A stretch of DNA of 64,000 nucleotides from Chionoecetes opilio (lineage: Eukaryota > Arthropoda > Malacostraca > Decapoda > Majidae): NCBI GenBank assembly GCA_016584305.1, contig JACEEZ010018886.1, forward strand, positions 54,761 through 118,760, read 5' to 3'. The position numbers and the translations under genes were made by a program. The first letter of the stretch is position 1, and every line of letters starts with the position of its first letter. The notes under the pieces are model-generated. The model did no database searches. It was given only the letters and a program-made list of their open reading frames with translations, and was not told the DNA's origin. This document shows, one piece after another, positions 10,868 through 22,499 of this stretch.

Positions 10868-11064
10868 ACCAGTATGGAGGGCGCCGCCAAAGGGCATCGC
10901 CAAAGGGCACCAAACCCAAGGACACCGCCAAAGGGCACCACCGAAGGGCATCGGGGCCAAAGGGTCCGCCAAGGGCACCACCGAAGGCATCGCCAAAAGG
11001 CGCCGCCAAAGGGCACCCCCGAAAGGCATCGCCAAAGGGCACCACCAAAGGGGTCCACCGTGGG
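10868..11064 (+). repeat. GCCAAAGGGCACCACCGAAGG minisatellite
   Basis: Tandem 9-18 bp units built from GCCAAAGGGCACC and ACCGAAGGCATC. Translations give artificial Pro-Lys-Gly-rich or Trp-Cys-Pro-rich chains, which I do not take as genes. The same array is at 20078-20366 and, inverted, at 28803-29075. Confidence 0.9.
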
Positions 11065-11227
11065 GAGCAGTGAAATGGTGGCGGCGTCTGACCATCTGCC
11101 TGACGAGACTGGCGGGTAGTGACGGTGGTGGTGAGGATATAGGGTTGCCAACCAGGGGACTTTTTGGGTAAATTTGGTCATGAGGGCTTGATGGCGGTGT
11201 GTGTGTGTGTGTGGTGTTGTGTTGTGT

Positions 11228-11500
11228 GTGTGTGTTATTCACCATGGTCTTTTTCCAGCGAGGTGGCTCGCGATCGCCAGGTTTCACCCTCTCAGTAAGA
11301 GGTTGGAGCTCATTATTACCGATCTTTGGCAATGCTGGGACATCACACACCACACACCCCATCCCCTTGCTCAAAGGGGATAGTAACCCCGAATTTATCA
11401 GTGAAAATCCCCGGGAGCTCGAGGATTCGAACCGCCTACCCACAGAATGGGAGGCCGTCACGTTCTCAACCTGACCATCGCGCGGTATGGTGTGTGTTGT
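11228..11500 (-). mobile_element. tRNA-derived SINE-like segment in unit P copy 1
   Basis: On the minus strand a perfect B box GGTTCGAATCC (11423-11433) lies about 55-60 bp downstream of an A-box-like GATGGTCAGGTTGAG. The body ends in a CA-rich tail (11200-11240). This copy keeps the head; in both palindrome arms the A-box part is replaced by unrelated bases. A tRNA gene is ruled out by the poor stem pairing and the extended body. Confidence 0.6.
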
Positions 11501-11507
11501 GTGTGTA

Positions 11508-11546
11508 GAGAGAGAGAGAGAGAGAGTAAGAGGAGAGAGAGGAGAG

Positions 11547-11592
<46 letters not shown>

Positions 11593-11621
11593 GGAAGAGA
11601 AAGAGGAGAGGAGAGAGAGAG

Positions 11622-11662
<41 letters not shown>
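11508..11662 (+). repeat. (GA)n tract, unit P copy 1 only
   Basis: Interrupted GA tract placed right at the SINE-like head. The two palindrome arms do not have a GA tract here, so it was either gained in this copy or lost in the others. Confidence 0.95.
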
Positions 11663-11665
<3 letters not shown>

Positions 11666-11942
11666 TATTCGATGATGTCGCGGTTGCCATCGATCATTAT
11701 GTACAAGTCTTAATGCCTCACATTCACTGTACGTATCGTCTATAATGATAATAATAATAATAATATAAAATAATATAATAATATATTGTCTTGCCCTCAC
11801 AGACTTCATAAACACCATGAGTGCTTTCATATTTGGCGTTTTAAATATTAATTGTTTGCAGGTATCTATATGCTTGTAACTGTAAACATAAATGGAAGCT
11901 TGATTATTATGTTGTATAAACTCAATCTTTTGGCCTTGTTAA

Positions 11943-11975
11943 CATAAGAACATAATAAATAAGGAAGCTACAAGT
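11943..11975 (-). repeat. CR1-type 3'-end snippet inside unit P
   Basis: On the minus strand it reads CTTGTAGCTTCCTTATTTAT followed by TATGTTCTTATG, matching the last 35 bp of the CR1-like element at 55.94-55.98 kb. The same piece is at 21099-21130 and, on the plus strand, at 28089-28120. Confidence 0.7.
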
Positions 11976-13589
11976 CGTTACTCCGAGCGATAAATTATTA
12001 GCATTGGTTTACGGATTAATAATTTTTGAAGTCGTTTTAATGAAAAAATATAATATCCTTGTATTTTTTCAGTCTCATAAACTATATATATTAATAATAT
12101 TTAATCCATAAACATCGTGTAAAGTCTTACGCAACCCACTACTGTACCCTAGCGTCTATAATAATAATAATAGTAATAATATAATAGTTATGTCCGAATA
12201 GTCTTATACACCTGCGAGCGTACGTAGACGGTCGCGTGCAAGCTTTCCATGTAAGGACTCCGCGTCAGGAAGAACGTGTGCGTCCTGGCTGGCTCGGGTT
12301 CGCTGCAATTGTACTTTCGTGCAAGGCCTCGTGGTAAAAGTCCCTTGCAACCCACTGAACGTTAAAACGCCGCGCACGCCATATGGGAACGCCCGTGTAC
12401 GGCGGCCTTATTGTACGTTATTATGAGCGAACGTAAGCCTCGAGAGTCCTCACTGGATCGGTGCATTTTCTCCATCTAAACGTGCGACCCGACCCAACGA
12501 AACCGTCGCACACTAGCACCGACCCGACCCGCGACGTCACGCTTTTCGGAGCTTATATCTTTGGAATCCCGCCTCCGATTGAAAAGGCGGTCATCGCCAT
12601 CTGAATGATTCAATCCCTATTCGGCGGGCCTAAAGACCAGTTTCCTTGCTATCGGTTTCTACGGGTTTCGCTCGTCCTCGCGATTGGCATTACGGGTGTT
12701 TATATTTTTTTGTTTTGGTCGTAGAAAAATATGAATCTCTGATGATTTCGCTGATAATAACCTCAAATTCTTATTTCTGTTTCTATTACTCAAAACTATA
12801 GTAAAAAAATTAATTATTATTAATTTGTTCACTTATCAGTTACTGCTTTATTGATTGAATGTCGTTTTGATTTTTTTTAAATTTTTTTTGAAAAAAATCA
12901 ACTTCCCTAACATNAAAAATTTTTTTGGGTTGTTTTTTTTTTTTTTAATTAGGGCTAAAAAAAAAAAAAAATTAAACAAAAAAAAAACCGAGGGGCGACC
13001 CACTATCTATACAGTAAAGTCGCCAGCTAGTTTTTAACCCAACATTTTGATCGCCACTCTGGGAATCGGGGGAAATTAGAGGAAAGTAAAAAATCTATAT
13101 ATTTAGCTGGGAAGGTTTGGGATATATAAAATTCCTCTGCCCTGGAAAAAAAATTCTATTCAAGTTTGAAAAAGATCGGCAAATCGGCCCCTTTCCCCCG
13201 GGAAAGCTATTGTTACTGTCTGTCATCGGGCCAAAGAAAAACGTGAAAAGAAAAATGCGAAACTTTTTTGCAATAAAAAGCTAAAAAAACGCTAAAAAGG
13301 GTGTTTATAACATGATAAAACTCTGTGTAACATCTTCGGGGACATACAAACATATGATGTATAATTCGTAATTTTGGCGCCTGGGACTTCACGCAGGGGC
13401 GACTTCATGTTATTACGGTTTTTGAGCTTCACAAAAAGTATTCTCCTTTTTTGGGTTTCTAGTAAATATTTCATAAAAAAAAAGGGGAAAAATAAATAAA
13501 GGTATCTTCTGACCTTTTAAGCTTCAAAAAATTTGGTTTTGGTTTGGTTTGAGTTTTTTGTCAAAACGACGTAAAATGATCTCGGTACC

Positions 13590-14070
13590 AAATTGTTTTG
13601 CGAGAAACAATTTTCAATTTTTTTATATTTTTTTTTTTCCAGAACCCTGAAAGTAAAAAAACATTTTGAGTTTTTTTTTATAGTAAAGAAGGGCATTTCC
13701 CGATGGATGGGGGAAAAAAGTAAAAGAAAAAAAAAGTTGAGAACTCCAAAATCCTGCCACATTCTTTCCAAACCGCTCTCAGTTCTTTTTTGACCGCAAA
13801 ATACCAAAAACTTTTTTGCACGGATATGTGTTACGTGCTACCGAACCTACATTTTTACACACTTTTAACGTAAAAGTTTACTCCAAGGGGGATTGTATAC
13901 ATCCCCGAGGGATGGATTGTTACGAGGGGGCCGACAAATTTTAAAACTCGTCACGGCAGCCTCTGTCTTGACTTTTTTATCTTTCTGTTTTCTACTGGAA
14001 TAGTGACACTATTTCTTACGGCCAGTCTTCCAAACCCTCCGTTAAAAAACCCCATGTCCCCCGGAACGAC
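13590..14070 (-). repeat. Degraded inverted paralogue of 32.66-33.98 kb
   Basis: Read on the minus strand, 14070-13955 matches 32665-32760 (both carry AAGAAATAGTGTCACTATTCC). It is followed by a match to 33585-33660 (GCTGCC-GTGACGAG) and then to 33665-33975 (CTTTACTATAAAAAAAAAC). The 814-bp foldback present at 32767-33580 is absent here, so this copy preserves an empty site near 13950. Confidence 0.75.
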
Positions 14071-15247
14071 GCCCCCTTGCATTACAAAGAGACCAAAGTT
14101 GAACCGACTGAACATGGTGAAGGAAAATCATTATGAAATAATATAAAATAAAAAAGGTTTTTACTTTTTGTCATCTTAATAATCTGCAGATCTAAAATTG
14201 TCCCGGGGTCTTTTTCCTTTATACTTTTTTTGGGGGCTTGCAAACGCTTTTTTTTTGCCAGTGGTTGGGTAACTAGTTAGGGTTTCTTAAACCTTTTTTA
14301 GGTCTACCTTTTAGATCTATAATTTGCCTCTACCCCCCCGTCAAAAAAAATAAAATTAAAAAGAACCTTTTATTTTATAAATACAAACTACTAGTACACT
14401 GTTAAAATTTTTTAATCTTTTGTTGTTGCATTTCTCAATTTTGAGATTGAAATCGGGTTTCCCGAATGCCTGCAAACCCGTCTCCCTTGCTCCGACGGTT
14501 TTTCCCAAAATTTGTTTTGGGTGTAGGGTGTTTAAAAACCATAAGAACGTGGTGCAAAAGGCACACGACCTCCAGGGCCCCACTGCTAACTGGGGAATGT
14601 TTTATTGTGCACACCAAAACATTCTAGCTGCTTGATTAAACGCATTTTGGGGTTCGTTGGCTGCGCTCACAAAATCACTTTTCAACATATTATGTTATTT
14701 TATGAAACCCGTTTTAAAGTTTATGGATCCCCTTTCATTTCTGCCAAAAAACCCCTCCATGGGAAAATATCCCTGGGAAGGGTGAAACGCCCTTGCAAAT
14801 GCTCTTTCCTTTAGTAACGATGGACACTTCCCCTGCAAAAAAACAGCCTCTCAATAAAAAAGTTAACAAAATTCCCTTCTTTAAAGGCCACTCCAAATTG
14901 GAATTTCTGGTAAAAACAAAACTTTTCGACGTTGTCTGTTCGCATTCTTCCTTGGATGGAATTTTTCCAACTCATTTTAATGCGTGAATGTCGGTATGGT
15001 AAAACAAAACGAATCCCTGTTTTTAAATGGTAGCAATGCCACTTCCTTTATTTTAAGAACCCCTTGATTTCTTCGTGTAGTTCAAGACCGGTAAGTAGTG
15101 CGTGAGACCACCTCACTTCCCTGTGGAAAAGAGAAAAACTATGTTCCCTTTAAATTTTTTCACAAAAATTTCAAAAGACAAGACAAAAACAGCAAAATAT
15201 TATAAATAATAATTGCAGCCTCCTTATAAAAATGATATTTTAAATTT

Positions 15248-15334
15248 TTGGTCAGCATGTCTCGTACCCGCAGGGGTAAGGATTGTACCCCCTGGTGGTA
15301 CAGGTCCCCCCGGGGAAAAACCACTGCTCTAGTT
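15248..15334 (-). mobile_element. hAT-like terminal sequence (fragment)
   Basis: On the minus strand it starts CAGTGGTTTTTCCCC and continues with GTACCACCAGGGGGTAC and a partly inverted TACCCCTGCGGGTAC. This resembles the CAGTGGTTCTC... termini with internal palindromes of many hAT elements. The partner terminus was not found and the region is degraded. Confidence 0.4.
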
Positions 15335-15704
15335 CAAAACTCGCCTGGGGCTACTTTTTTTTTCCCCTCGCCGAGTAGCCGAAGCACCCCCATGCGCCCC
15401 TCAACCCCCCTCCGACTGCAAGGTGGGAGAGGGGACCAGGGGAAGCATAGCCTCAATTTTTAAATGTGTCCTCAACAAATCCAAACCCGCGACACCACGG
15501 GGGAGGGGCCCCCACTCAGCCTTCCCAAAAATAAAATTAAGCCCCCCACCGAGGGCCCCAAAGGAATAAAGCCTAAAGGCGCTACAGTATAAAACATGAT
15601 AAAAAAAAAATAAGAAAATAATTAGGCTAGAGCCCAAAAGATTTTACTTTTGTCAAGACTTTTCCAAACCGCTTTCAACAAGAGTTTTGAAACCGCGTAG
15701 GGCC

Positions 15705-18185
15705 CTAGCCTCTGAAGGGAAACTTAGACGGGTTCACACTCCCCTTTTTTTTTGCTGCCCGTGTCTTTTTTGACGGGGGCGATCAGTGACGTCACCCCGA
15801 TACTCCCGTGGGTCCTTTAAAAATAAGGGGGCCCCAAACATAAAACACGTCCCGATTTTTTACATGGGTGCTTGGGGGGGGAAAAGGGGGGGTCGCCGGC
15901 GGGTGGACCTACAAAGGGAAACTAGGCGAGGGAAGAATTTCGGTTATTTTGCGCGAAATTGATTTCCGGGTGCTGTATTACATTTGCTCTGTTCCCCCTG
16001 AGAACACTATAGAAAGCCCTGAGGAAATGGCTGTTTTAAAGGGTTTTTAAAACCAAAAAAACCCGGGGTCATAACGGGACCTCGTCAAAAGGTAAGCAAC
16101 TGGTAGGTACTAATGTTTTTCCCTACCCCCTTGCTTCCCTTCTTAGGGAACCTGTTTGTGACTTTTTTTCCTGGTTTAGAAGCCTTTTGCACATCAACCA
16201 TCCCCTCGGGTCTTCTCTATGTTGTCAGCGAGCAGGGAAATGTAGCACCTGGAATATAAATTTTCGCCCAAAACAATTTTAAATTTTTTTCATCGTCGTA
16301 GTTATTTCTTCTCTTTGTAGGGTTGTCATTTTCCCAAAATTTTTGATAGTTTTAAAAATCCTTTTTAAATTGAGTTCCTTTTTTTTGTTTTTTCCTCATA
16401 ATGTAGTGGTAAAATTCAGGGTTTTTTAATTTTTATTTTGACGACCAAATGAATACTCTTGATTCTATCCCAACATCACCAACCTTTGTTTTGGGATTTA
16501 TTTTTATTGCTCCATCCATAAAAAAGCTGCATAACCCCTGTGACTTATCCATCCTTCCCTTTAATGTTAACCTTTTACTGTCGTCTACCGATATTTTTCT
16601 CCCAAACAAATATGGGAAAACTCGCTAAGGGTAAGGGCTGGTTTTAGTTTTTTGCTTTGATTTATCTAAATTCTCCAAAATCCATAAACAATTTTTGCAA
16701 ACCCACGGTGACATTACCCACCCTTTTTGCCTCAGGGTACCTGGTACTCCGTCTACCCAATGCTCGCCCCTAACATAAATCGGGGAAAACTCCCCGGGAG
16801 GGGAAATGGTTTAGGTTAGGGGGTAAAAAGGGGACTAGATTTTGCGGGGGTCTTTTTCAAAAGACCCAACTTTTTTTTTTTCTTGGCCTACAATAGTGCT
16901 TTTTTTAAATGGAGATAGTTTTTTTTTGGCCCAAACCCTTAAAAAAAACAATCTCCTTTAAAAACCAACCCTATTTTGGGGCCAAAGAAAAAGTCTGTGT
17001 CTTTTAAAAACGACCGCGCAACTTTTGGGTTTTATTACCCCTAACCAAACAAATTACCGTCGGCGAGTTTTCCCCGATTTATGTGGGGACGAGCATTTGG
17101 GTAGACAGAGTCCCGGAAACCAAAGAGGCAAGGATGGGTAATGCCCACCTTTTATGCAACTTTTTTTGGGGATGGAGAAATGAAAAAACCCCAAGCAAAC
17201 CCTAACCTAGCCTTACCGTCGGCGATTTTTTCCCGATTTTTTAAAGGGAAAAAAATATGGGTAACGACAGAAACCGGGTATACCATGAGGCAAGGATGGG
17301 TAATGTCACGGTGGTTATGCACCTTTTTATGGATGGGTTTTTAATAAGATAAATCAAAGCAAAGGTTGGGGTGTTGGTAGACTCAAGAGTATTCATTGGC
17401 TCGCCCAAGTAACACTTAAACCTTTAATGTACCCCCCATTTTAATTATGAAAAGCCAACAAAAGGGAACTCAATTAAAAAGGGTTTATTTTAATACTATC
17501 AAAACCCAAATGAATATTTAAAACCACAAAGAAAAGACTAGGGACGATGAAAAAATTTCGAGTTGTTTTTGGGGGGAAAATTTATTTTTCCAGGTGCTAT
17601 TTTTCCCTGCTTTGCTGACAACATAAGAAGAACCTTTGGGGGATGGGTTTATGTGCAAAGGTTCCCCCCCCAAAAAAAAAAAAAGGGAAAAAAGTCACAG
17701 CCAAATCCCCCATTAAAAAGTAAGCAAATGATAGGGCCCCTTACGTACCTACCAGTTTTCTTACCTTTTTTTGAGGCTCTGTTATGACTCTGTTTTCTGT
17801 TTTAAAAAACCTCTGCACTCAGCCCTTACCCCAGGGCTTCTCTATAGTGTTTTTCAGCGAGAACCGAACTGTAATATAGCACCCGGAATTTTCAATTTCG
17901 CGCAAAATTTAAAAAAAGAAATTTTTTCCATCGCCGTAGTTTTCCTTCGTAGGGCCCACCCGCCCGGGGACCCCCCCTTATCCCCACAATGCACCCATGT
18001 AAAAAAACCGTGGGCGTAGTTATGGGTGGGTCCATTGGAGCTCCGAAAAAATGTGGGCCCGGGGCGCGCGTCTTTCCAAAGGGGCGGGGACGTCATTTAC
18101 TGCTCCCCGTGATGTGGCCGTGCGGAGTTTGGTTCCATACAAAGGCAGAGAAGACGTCACCTTACGTAAATTTTCCCTCCTGATG
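15705..18185. repeat. 2.5-kb palindrome with a loop of about 17 bp
   Basis: The segments about 15705-16927 and 16944-18185 are imperfect reverse complements. Matching landmarks include AAATCGGGGAAAACTC (16775) with GAGTTTTCCCCGATTT (17049), ACATGGGTGC (15862) with GCACCCATGT (17991), and the innermost pair AAATGGAGATAG with its near-complement CAATCTCCTTT around 16935. The sequence is homopolymer-rich, so identity is hard to judge. It has no ORF of note. It could be a long-TIR element or an inverted-read assembly artefact. Confidence 0.7.
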
Positions 18186-19134
18186 ATAAACGCACGTAGA
18201 CTACGGACAGCAAAAGCGTGTAGTGTGAGCCGGGGCCCTAGAGCTGAGCCGGCGCTTGAAGGGGCTTGATAAAACCAGGGCTTTTTGACTGTGGATGAAA
18301 ACTAAAAATTTTGGAAATCCACCCTATATTTTTTTCTTTGTATTATTTTTTTTTCGGGTTTTTTACTTGGGCGCCTTTTGGCTTTTTTTCTTCCTTAAAA
18401 GAAAATTTTGGGGAGAAAACCGCAAGGGAAACCTGGGTTCTCCCGGCTTTTCTCGCTTGCGTGGCCTCGCCAAAAACGGCTGACATTTTCCAAACTTTTT
18501 GGTCCGGGGCCCCGCCCCCCCTCGGGGCTCACAGGCTGATAATTGTAAACAAAACCCCCAACAAGACGAATTTTCATCTTCAAATCATTTCAACCACATC
18601 TTCTCTTTATTTAAAAATACTGAATTAAACTTTCAATGTTTTGTGGTGGCCATTTTAAGTGGATGAGGGGGAAGCTTTTTAAAGGTTTTTGTTTCTACTC
18701 TCGTTACCAGATTTTTTCGTCCCCCCTCGGCGATTTCAACAAATTTTTACGTTTTTCAACAAGTGTGAGGGATCTCTAAAACCCCAAAATTTTTGTATAA
18801 TGCTCAGCGAAAAAGTATCCCGGCCTGGGTTTTGAAAAGCTAATTAGTAAATTAAAAAACAACGTCTGGTGGGTTTTTAGGGTTTAAAATTTTGTATAAA
18901 AAGACAGTATGGTTTCTTTTTTGGGAAAAATGGGGATTTTTTGGGGGTGAGGGGTATTATTTATGCCCGGGGGGGGTGTGAAGGGGGATTATTGATGCGG
19001 GGGGGGAGAATGACCTATGGCCCCTATCCCGGGGCTTTTCTGTAAAACGGAAAAATGGGGGTGTGGTGGGTGGTGGTGGTGGTGTAACAGGAAGCAGGTG
19101 TGGTGGTGGTGGTGGTGGTGGTGGTGATGGTCTA

Positions 19135-19783
19135 GGGCCATATTCAAGAATTTTTCTCCACCCGTTGTGTCGGTTTTTGGTATACAAGAATCAAAATACG
19201 ACGCGACGCGTCGAGCTCAGGGGTGGAGGTATGTCAGCTGATTCCGACAACTTGCACATCCCCCTTCATCCCGTTCTCCACTCATTCCATCGTATTTCTT
19301 CCCAGACCATTACAGGAGAGTTTTCAACACAACCGAGAGTGACAGCCATACACTGTGAATGCACACGTGTCATCATTAAGGTAAAATCTGGTCCAGGAGG
19401 CCTTATATAGGTGTGTGAACTTGTGAGGAAGCCAGGCGGCGGCGGGAGGGTGGAGGGCAGCCATTGTGTGGAGCAGTGGTGGCGGGCCGTTCAAATGTAC
19501 TCGCACGCATCACTCAGGCCAATTTTTTCTGCACCAACGCCTCAGACAAGTGGCGAACACTAACTTAGCTATATTTTAATGTCAGAAATGATAAATTCAC
19601 TAGTAAATGTATTAGATATGTATAAACAGTCAAAATACTGATGCCGCTTTGGGCTCGCTTGTGTTGGTACGCCTGTCAAATATCCACCAGTCGGGGCAGT
19701 TCTTGTAGATGAGACCAGTGGAGGTACGACGGTGGAAAATCTCCACCGGCCGGGATTTGACGAGCATTCTTGAATATAGCCCA
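19135..19783. mobile_element. 649-bp insertion with TIRs and TA target duplication
   Basis: Its ends are inverted: GGGCCATATTCAAGAAT on the left and ATTCTTGAATATAGCCCA on the right. TA lies on both sides (19133-19134 and 19784-19785). The right palindrome arm at about 29385-29392 has the uninterrupted site. A TA duplication with short TIRs suggests a Tc1/mariner-type non-autonomous element. The interior has no transposase. Confidence 0.75.
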
Positions 19784-19799
19784 TAGGGGGTATGGGGGG

Positions 19800-19802
<3 letters not shown>

Positions 19803-19894
<92 letters not shown>

Positions 19895-19980
19895 CAGGTG
19901 TTGGAAAGCTTATGCCAAGTTGGTGCCTTTTCTGAGGCAGGTAGGGTAGGGGTGGGGTCCGAAAGAGGAAGCATGGGTAG

Positions 19981-20051
<71 letters not shown>
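19803..20051 (+). repeat. Two (GA)n tracts with a 93-bp interlude
   Basis: Pure GA runs at 19803-19891 and 19985-20051 flank a unique stretch with CTTATGCCAAGTTGG and GGTAGGGTAGGGG. The right arm has the matching CT tracts at about 29091-29213 and 29297-29374 with the same interlude. The tract lengths differ between arms. Confidence 0.95.
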
Positions 20052-20053
<2 letters not shown>

Positions 20054-20077
20054 GGTGAGGATTGGGACCACCGGTAT

Positions 20078-20366
20078 GGAGGGCGCCGCCAAAGGGCCCC
20101 GCCAAAGGGCACCACCGAAGGCATCGTCAAAGGTTACCACCGAAGGGCACCACTAAAGGGCCCCGCCAAAGGGCGCCGCCAAAGGGCGCCGCCAAAGGGC
20201 ACCACCAAAGGCATCGCCAAAGGGCACCACCGAAGGGCACCACCAAAGGGCACTACTGAAGGCATCGCCAAAGGGCACCACCGAAGGCATCGCCAAAAAG
20301 GCGCCGGTAAAGGGCACCACCGAAAGGCATCGCCAAAGGGCACCACCAAAGGGCACCACCGTGGGG
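20078..20366 (+). repeat. GCCAAAGGGCACC minisatellite, left arm
   Basis: About 290 bp of 9-bp multiples (GCCAAAGGG, CACCACCGA). It is longer than the copy at 10868-11064 and close in length to the inverted copy at 28803-29075. Confidence 0.9.
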
Positions 20367-20503
20367 AGCCAGTGTGGTGGGTGGTGGCGGCATGTGACTA
20401 TCTGTCTGACGAGACTGGGGGGTAGTGGTGGTTGGGGATGAGGATATAGGGGTGCCAACCAGGTGACTTTTTGGGTAAATTTGGGCCATGAGGGCTTGAT
20501 GGT

Positions 20504-20504
<1 letters not shown>

Positions 20505-20553
<49 letters not shown>

Positions 20554-20570
20554 TGTGTGTGTATGTGTTA
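20505..20570 (+). repeat. (TG)n microsatellite, left arm
   Basis: TG run with two TATG interruptions at the 3' end of the SINE-like segment. The right arm has the matching, shorter (CA)n at about 28650-28678. Confidence 0.95.
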
Positions 20571-20574
20571 TTCA

Positions 20575-20795
20575 CCCATGGTCTTGTCCACGCGCGGTGG
20601 CTCGCGATCGCCAGTTTTCACCCTCCCAGTGCGAGGTTGGAGCTCATTATTACCGATCTTTGGGCAATGCTGGGACATCACACACCACACACCCCCATCC
20701 CCTTGCTCAAAGGGGGATAGTAACCGCCCGAATTTATCAGTGAAAAATCCCCGGGAGCTCGAGGATTTGAACCGCCTACCCACAGAATGGGAGGT
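20575..20795 (-). mobile_element. SINE-like segment, left arm (head replaced)
   Basis: Minus-strand B box GGTTCAAATCC (20765-20775), with the body as in 11228-11500. The A-box side is missing and joins ATAATCAATACC... instead. The right arm shows exactly the same joint, so the head was lost before the arms were duplicated. Confidence 0.6.
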
Positions 20796-20887
20796 TGGTA
20801 TTGATTATTTTCGATCGATGCCGCGGTTGCCATCGTATCATTTTATAGTACAAGTCTTAATGCATCACATTCATTGTACGTATCGTC

Positions 20888-20922
<35 letters not shown>

Positions 20923-21644
20923 TAATAATAATTGTCTATGCCCTCACAGACTTCAATAAACGCCACGAGTGCTTTTCATATTGTGGCGTTATAAATATTA
21001 AATGTTTGCAGGTATTTATATGCTTGTAACTTGTAAAAAATAAATGGATAGCTTGATTATTATGCGTGTATAATCTCCAATCGTTTAGCCTTGTTAACAT
21101 AAGAACATAATAAATAATGAAGCTACAAGTCGTTACTCCGAGTGACAAAAATTATTAGCATTGGTTACGGATTAATAAAAAAAAAATTGAAAGTCGTTTT
21201 TTTAATGAAAAAATATATATATCCTTGTGTTTTTTCAGTCTCATAAAATATAAATATTAATAATTATTTAATCCATATCATCTGCGGTACAAGTCTTAAC
21301 GTAACCCACTCACTGTACGTAGCGTCTATAATAATAATAATAATAGTAATAATAATAATAGTCTATGTCCGAATACATCTTAATACGCCTGCTAGACGGT
21401 CGCGTGCAAGGACGCGCGCGTCAGGAAGAACATGAGCAGCCTGGCTGGCTCGGGCGTTTGCACTGCATTGTACTTGCGTGCAAGGCCTCGTGTGAAAGGT
21501 CCCATTGAACCCCATTGAACGTTAAAAACACCGCGCACGCGCATACGGGAACGCCCGTGTGACGGCGGCCTTATTGTGATGTTATTACGAGCGAACGCGA
21601 AGCGCTCGAGAGTCCTCACTGGATACGGGATTTTTCTCACATCC

Positions 21645-21715
21645 AGCATGCGACCCGACCCGACCGACCGTCGCACATCTAGCAGCCGACCCGACCCGAC
21701 CGACCGTCACGCTTT
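21645..21715 (+). repeat. CGACCCGACCCGACCGACCGTC tandem pair in a GC-rich block
   Basis: Two copies of a 22-bp CGACCC-type unit about 36 bp apart within the GC-rich block 21400-21800. The block also occurs in unit P copy 1 (12230-12690). It is partly deleted in the right arm. Confidence 0.8.
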
Positions 21716-22499
21716 TCAGGAGCTTATATCTTGGGAATCCCGCTTCCGATTGACAAGCGGTCTTCGCCACCTCATATGATTCAATCCCTATTCGGGCCTA
21801 CAGACACATTTCCTTGCTATTGGGGTTCGCTCGTCCTTCGCCGATTAAAGCGTCCTACGGGTATTATATTCATTGCTTTGGTCGTAGAAAAATATGACTA
21901 CTCTGATGATTTCGCTTATAATAACCTCAAATTCTTGTTTCTGTTTCTATTACTCAAAAGTATAGTAAAAAAAAATATATATTATTAATTTCTTCACTTA
22001 TCAGTTACTGGTTAATATTGATTGAATGTCGTTTTAATGAAGGAAAAAAATATATATATTCCAGTGCTTTTCAAGTCTAATAAATTATATAATTATCAAT
22101 ACTATCCCTAACATTACAAAAATTTTCGTGGATGGATGAAATATAGTACAACATTTTTTTTCCCGTATCTTTCATAATCCTAACATTGCGCATATTATAA
22201 AAAATATATATGGCTATAAATAAAAAATAATGAAGCTGCCTATAGCCGCAGTATTACAGCGCTTATATACTTTAAAAAAAAAGCCCTTATGTCACCTATA
22301 CAATCAGTAACTCGATAGCACAATAGATGGAAAGGCTAATAAAATTCCGCTGCTATTGATATGCTCCAAAGTTGACGCGCAAAATTTTAGAAGGACGACG
22401 AATTTATTGAAGTTCATGCATATTTCTTCAGAAGTGTCATAATGGCATTCAGTAATACAAACAAAATTACAAACTGTAACGCCATAGCACAATCTAATG

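Larger units (their letters stand above)
10541..12880 (+). repeat. Unit P, copy 1 (dispersed composite repeat)
   Basis: The order is a G-rich start, GGT repeats, a GA tract, a GCCAAAGGGCACC minisatellite, a TG-rich stretch, a SINE-like segment, a second GA tract, an AAT repeat, AT-rich sequence and a GC-rich block. The order is the same as in the left arm of the large palindrome from about 18890, and complementary to the right arm. This copy lacks the tandem-repeat half found beyond 22.1 kb. Similarity fades after about 12860, near the N at 12914, where the sequence becomes homopolymer-rich. It contains no protein-coding gene. Confidence 0.85.
12881..18885. other. Homopolymer-rich, probably low-quality sequence
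   Basis: The sequence shows frequent runs of four or more identical bases, a single N at 12914 and no credible ORF. Comparison of 13590-13885 with its cleaner paralogue at 33.7-34.0 kb shows many changes toward neighbouring bases and run expansion. It contains a paralogous segment, a hAT-like end and a long palindrome (listed separately). No genes are recognised in the remainder. Confidence 0.6.

Noticed and set aside
10622..11830. Long open frames over GA/CT tracts and the GCCAAAGGG minisatellite (also at 19.6-20.6 and 28.6-29.6 kb)
   Set aside because: Frames stay open because a dinucleotide or 9-bp unit has no stop in some frames. The chains are Ser-Leu, Arg-Glu or Pro-Lys-Gly repeats without domain structure, and they differ between copies.
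21400..21800. GC-rich block with CGACCC repeats as a CpG island promoter
   Set aside because: It is part of the repeated unit P, occurs in copy 1 and partly in the right arm, and has no adjacent gene.
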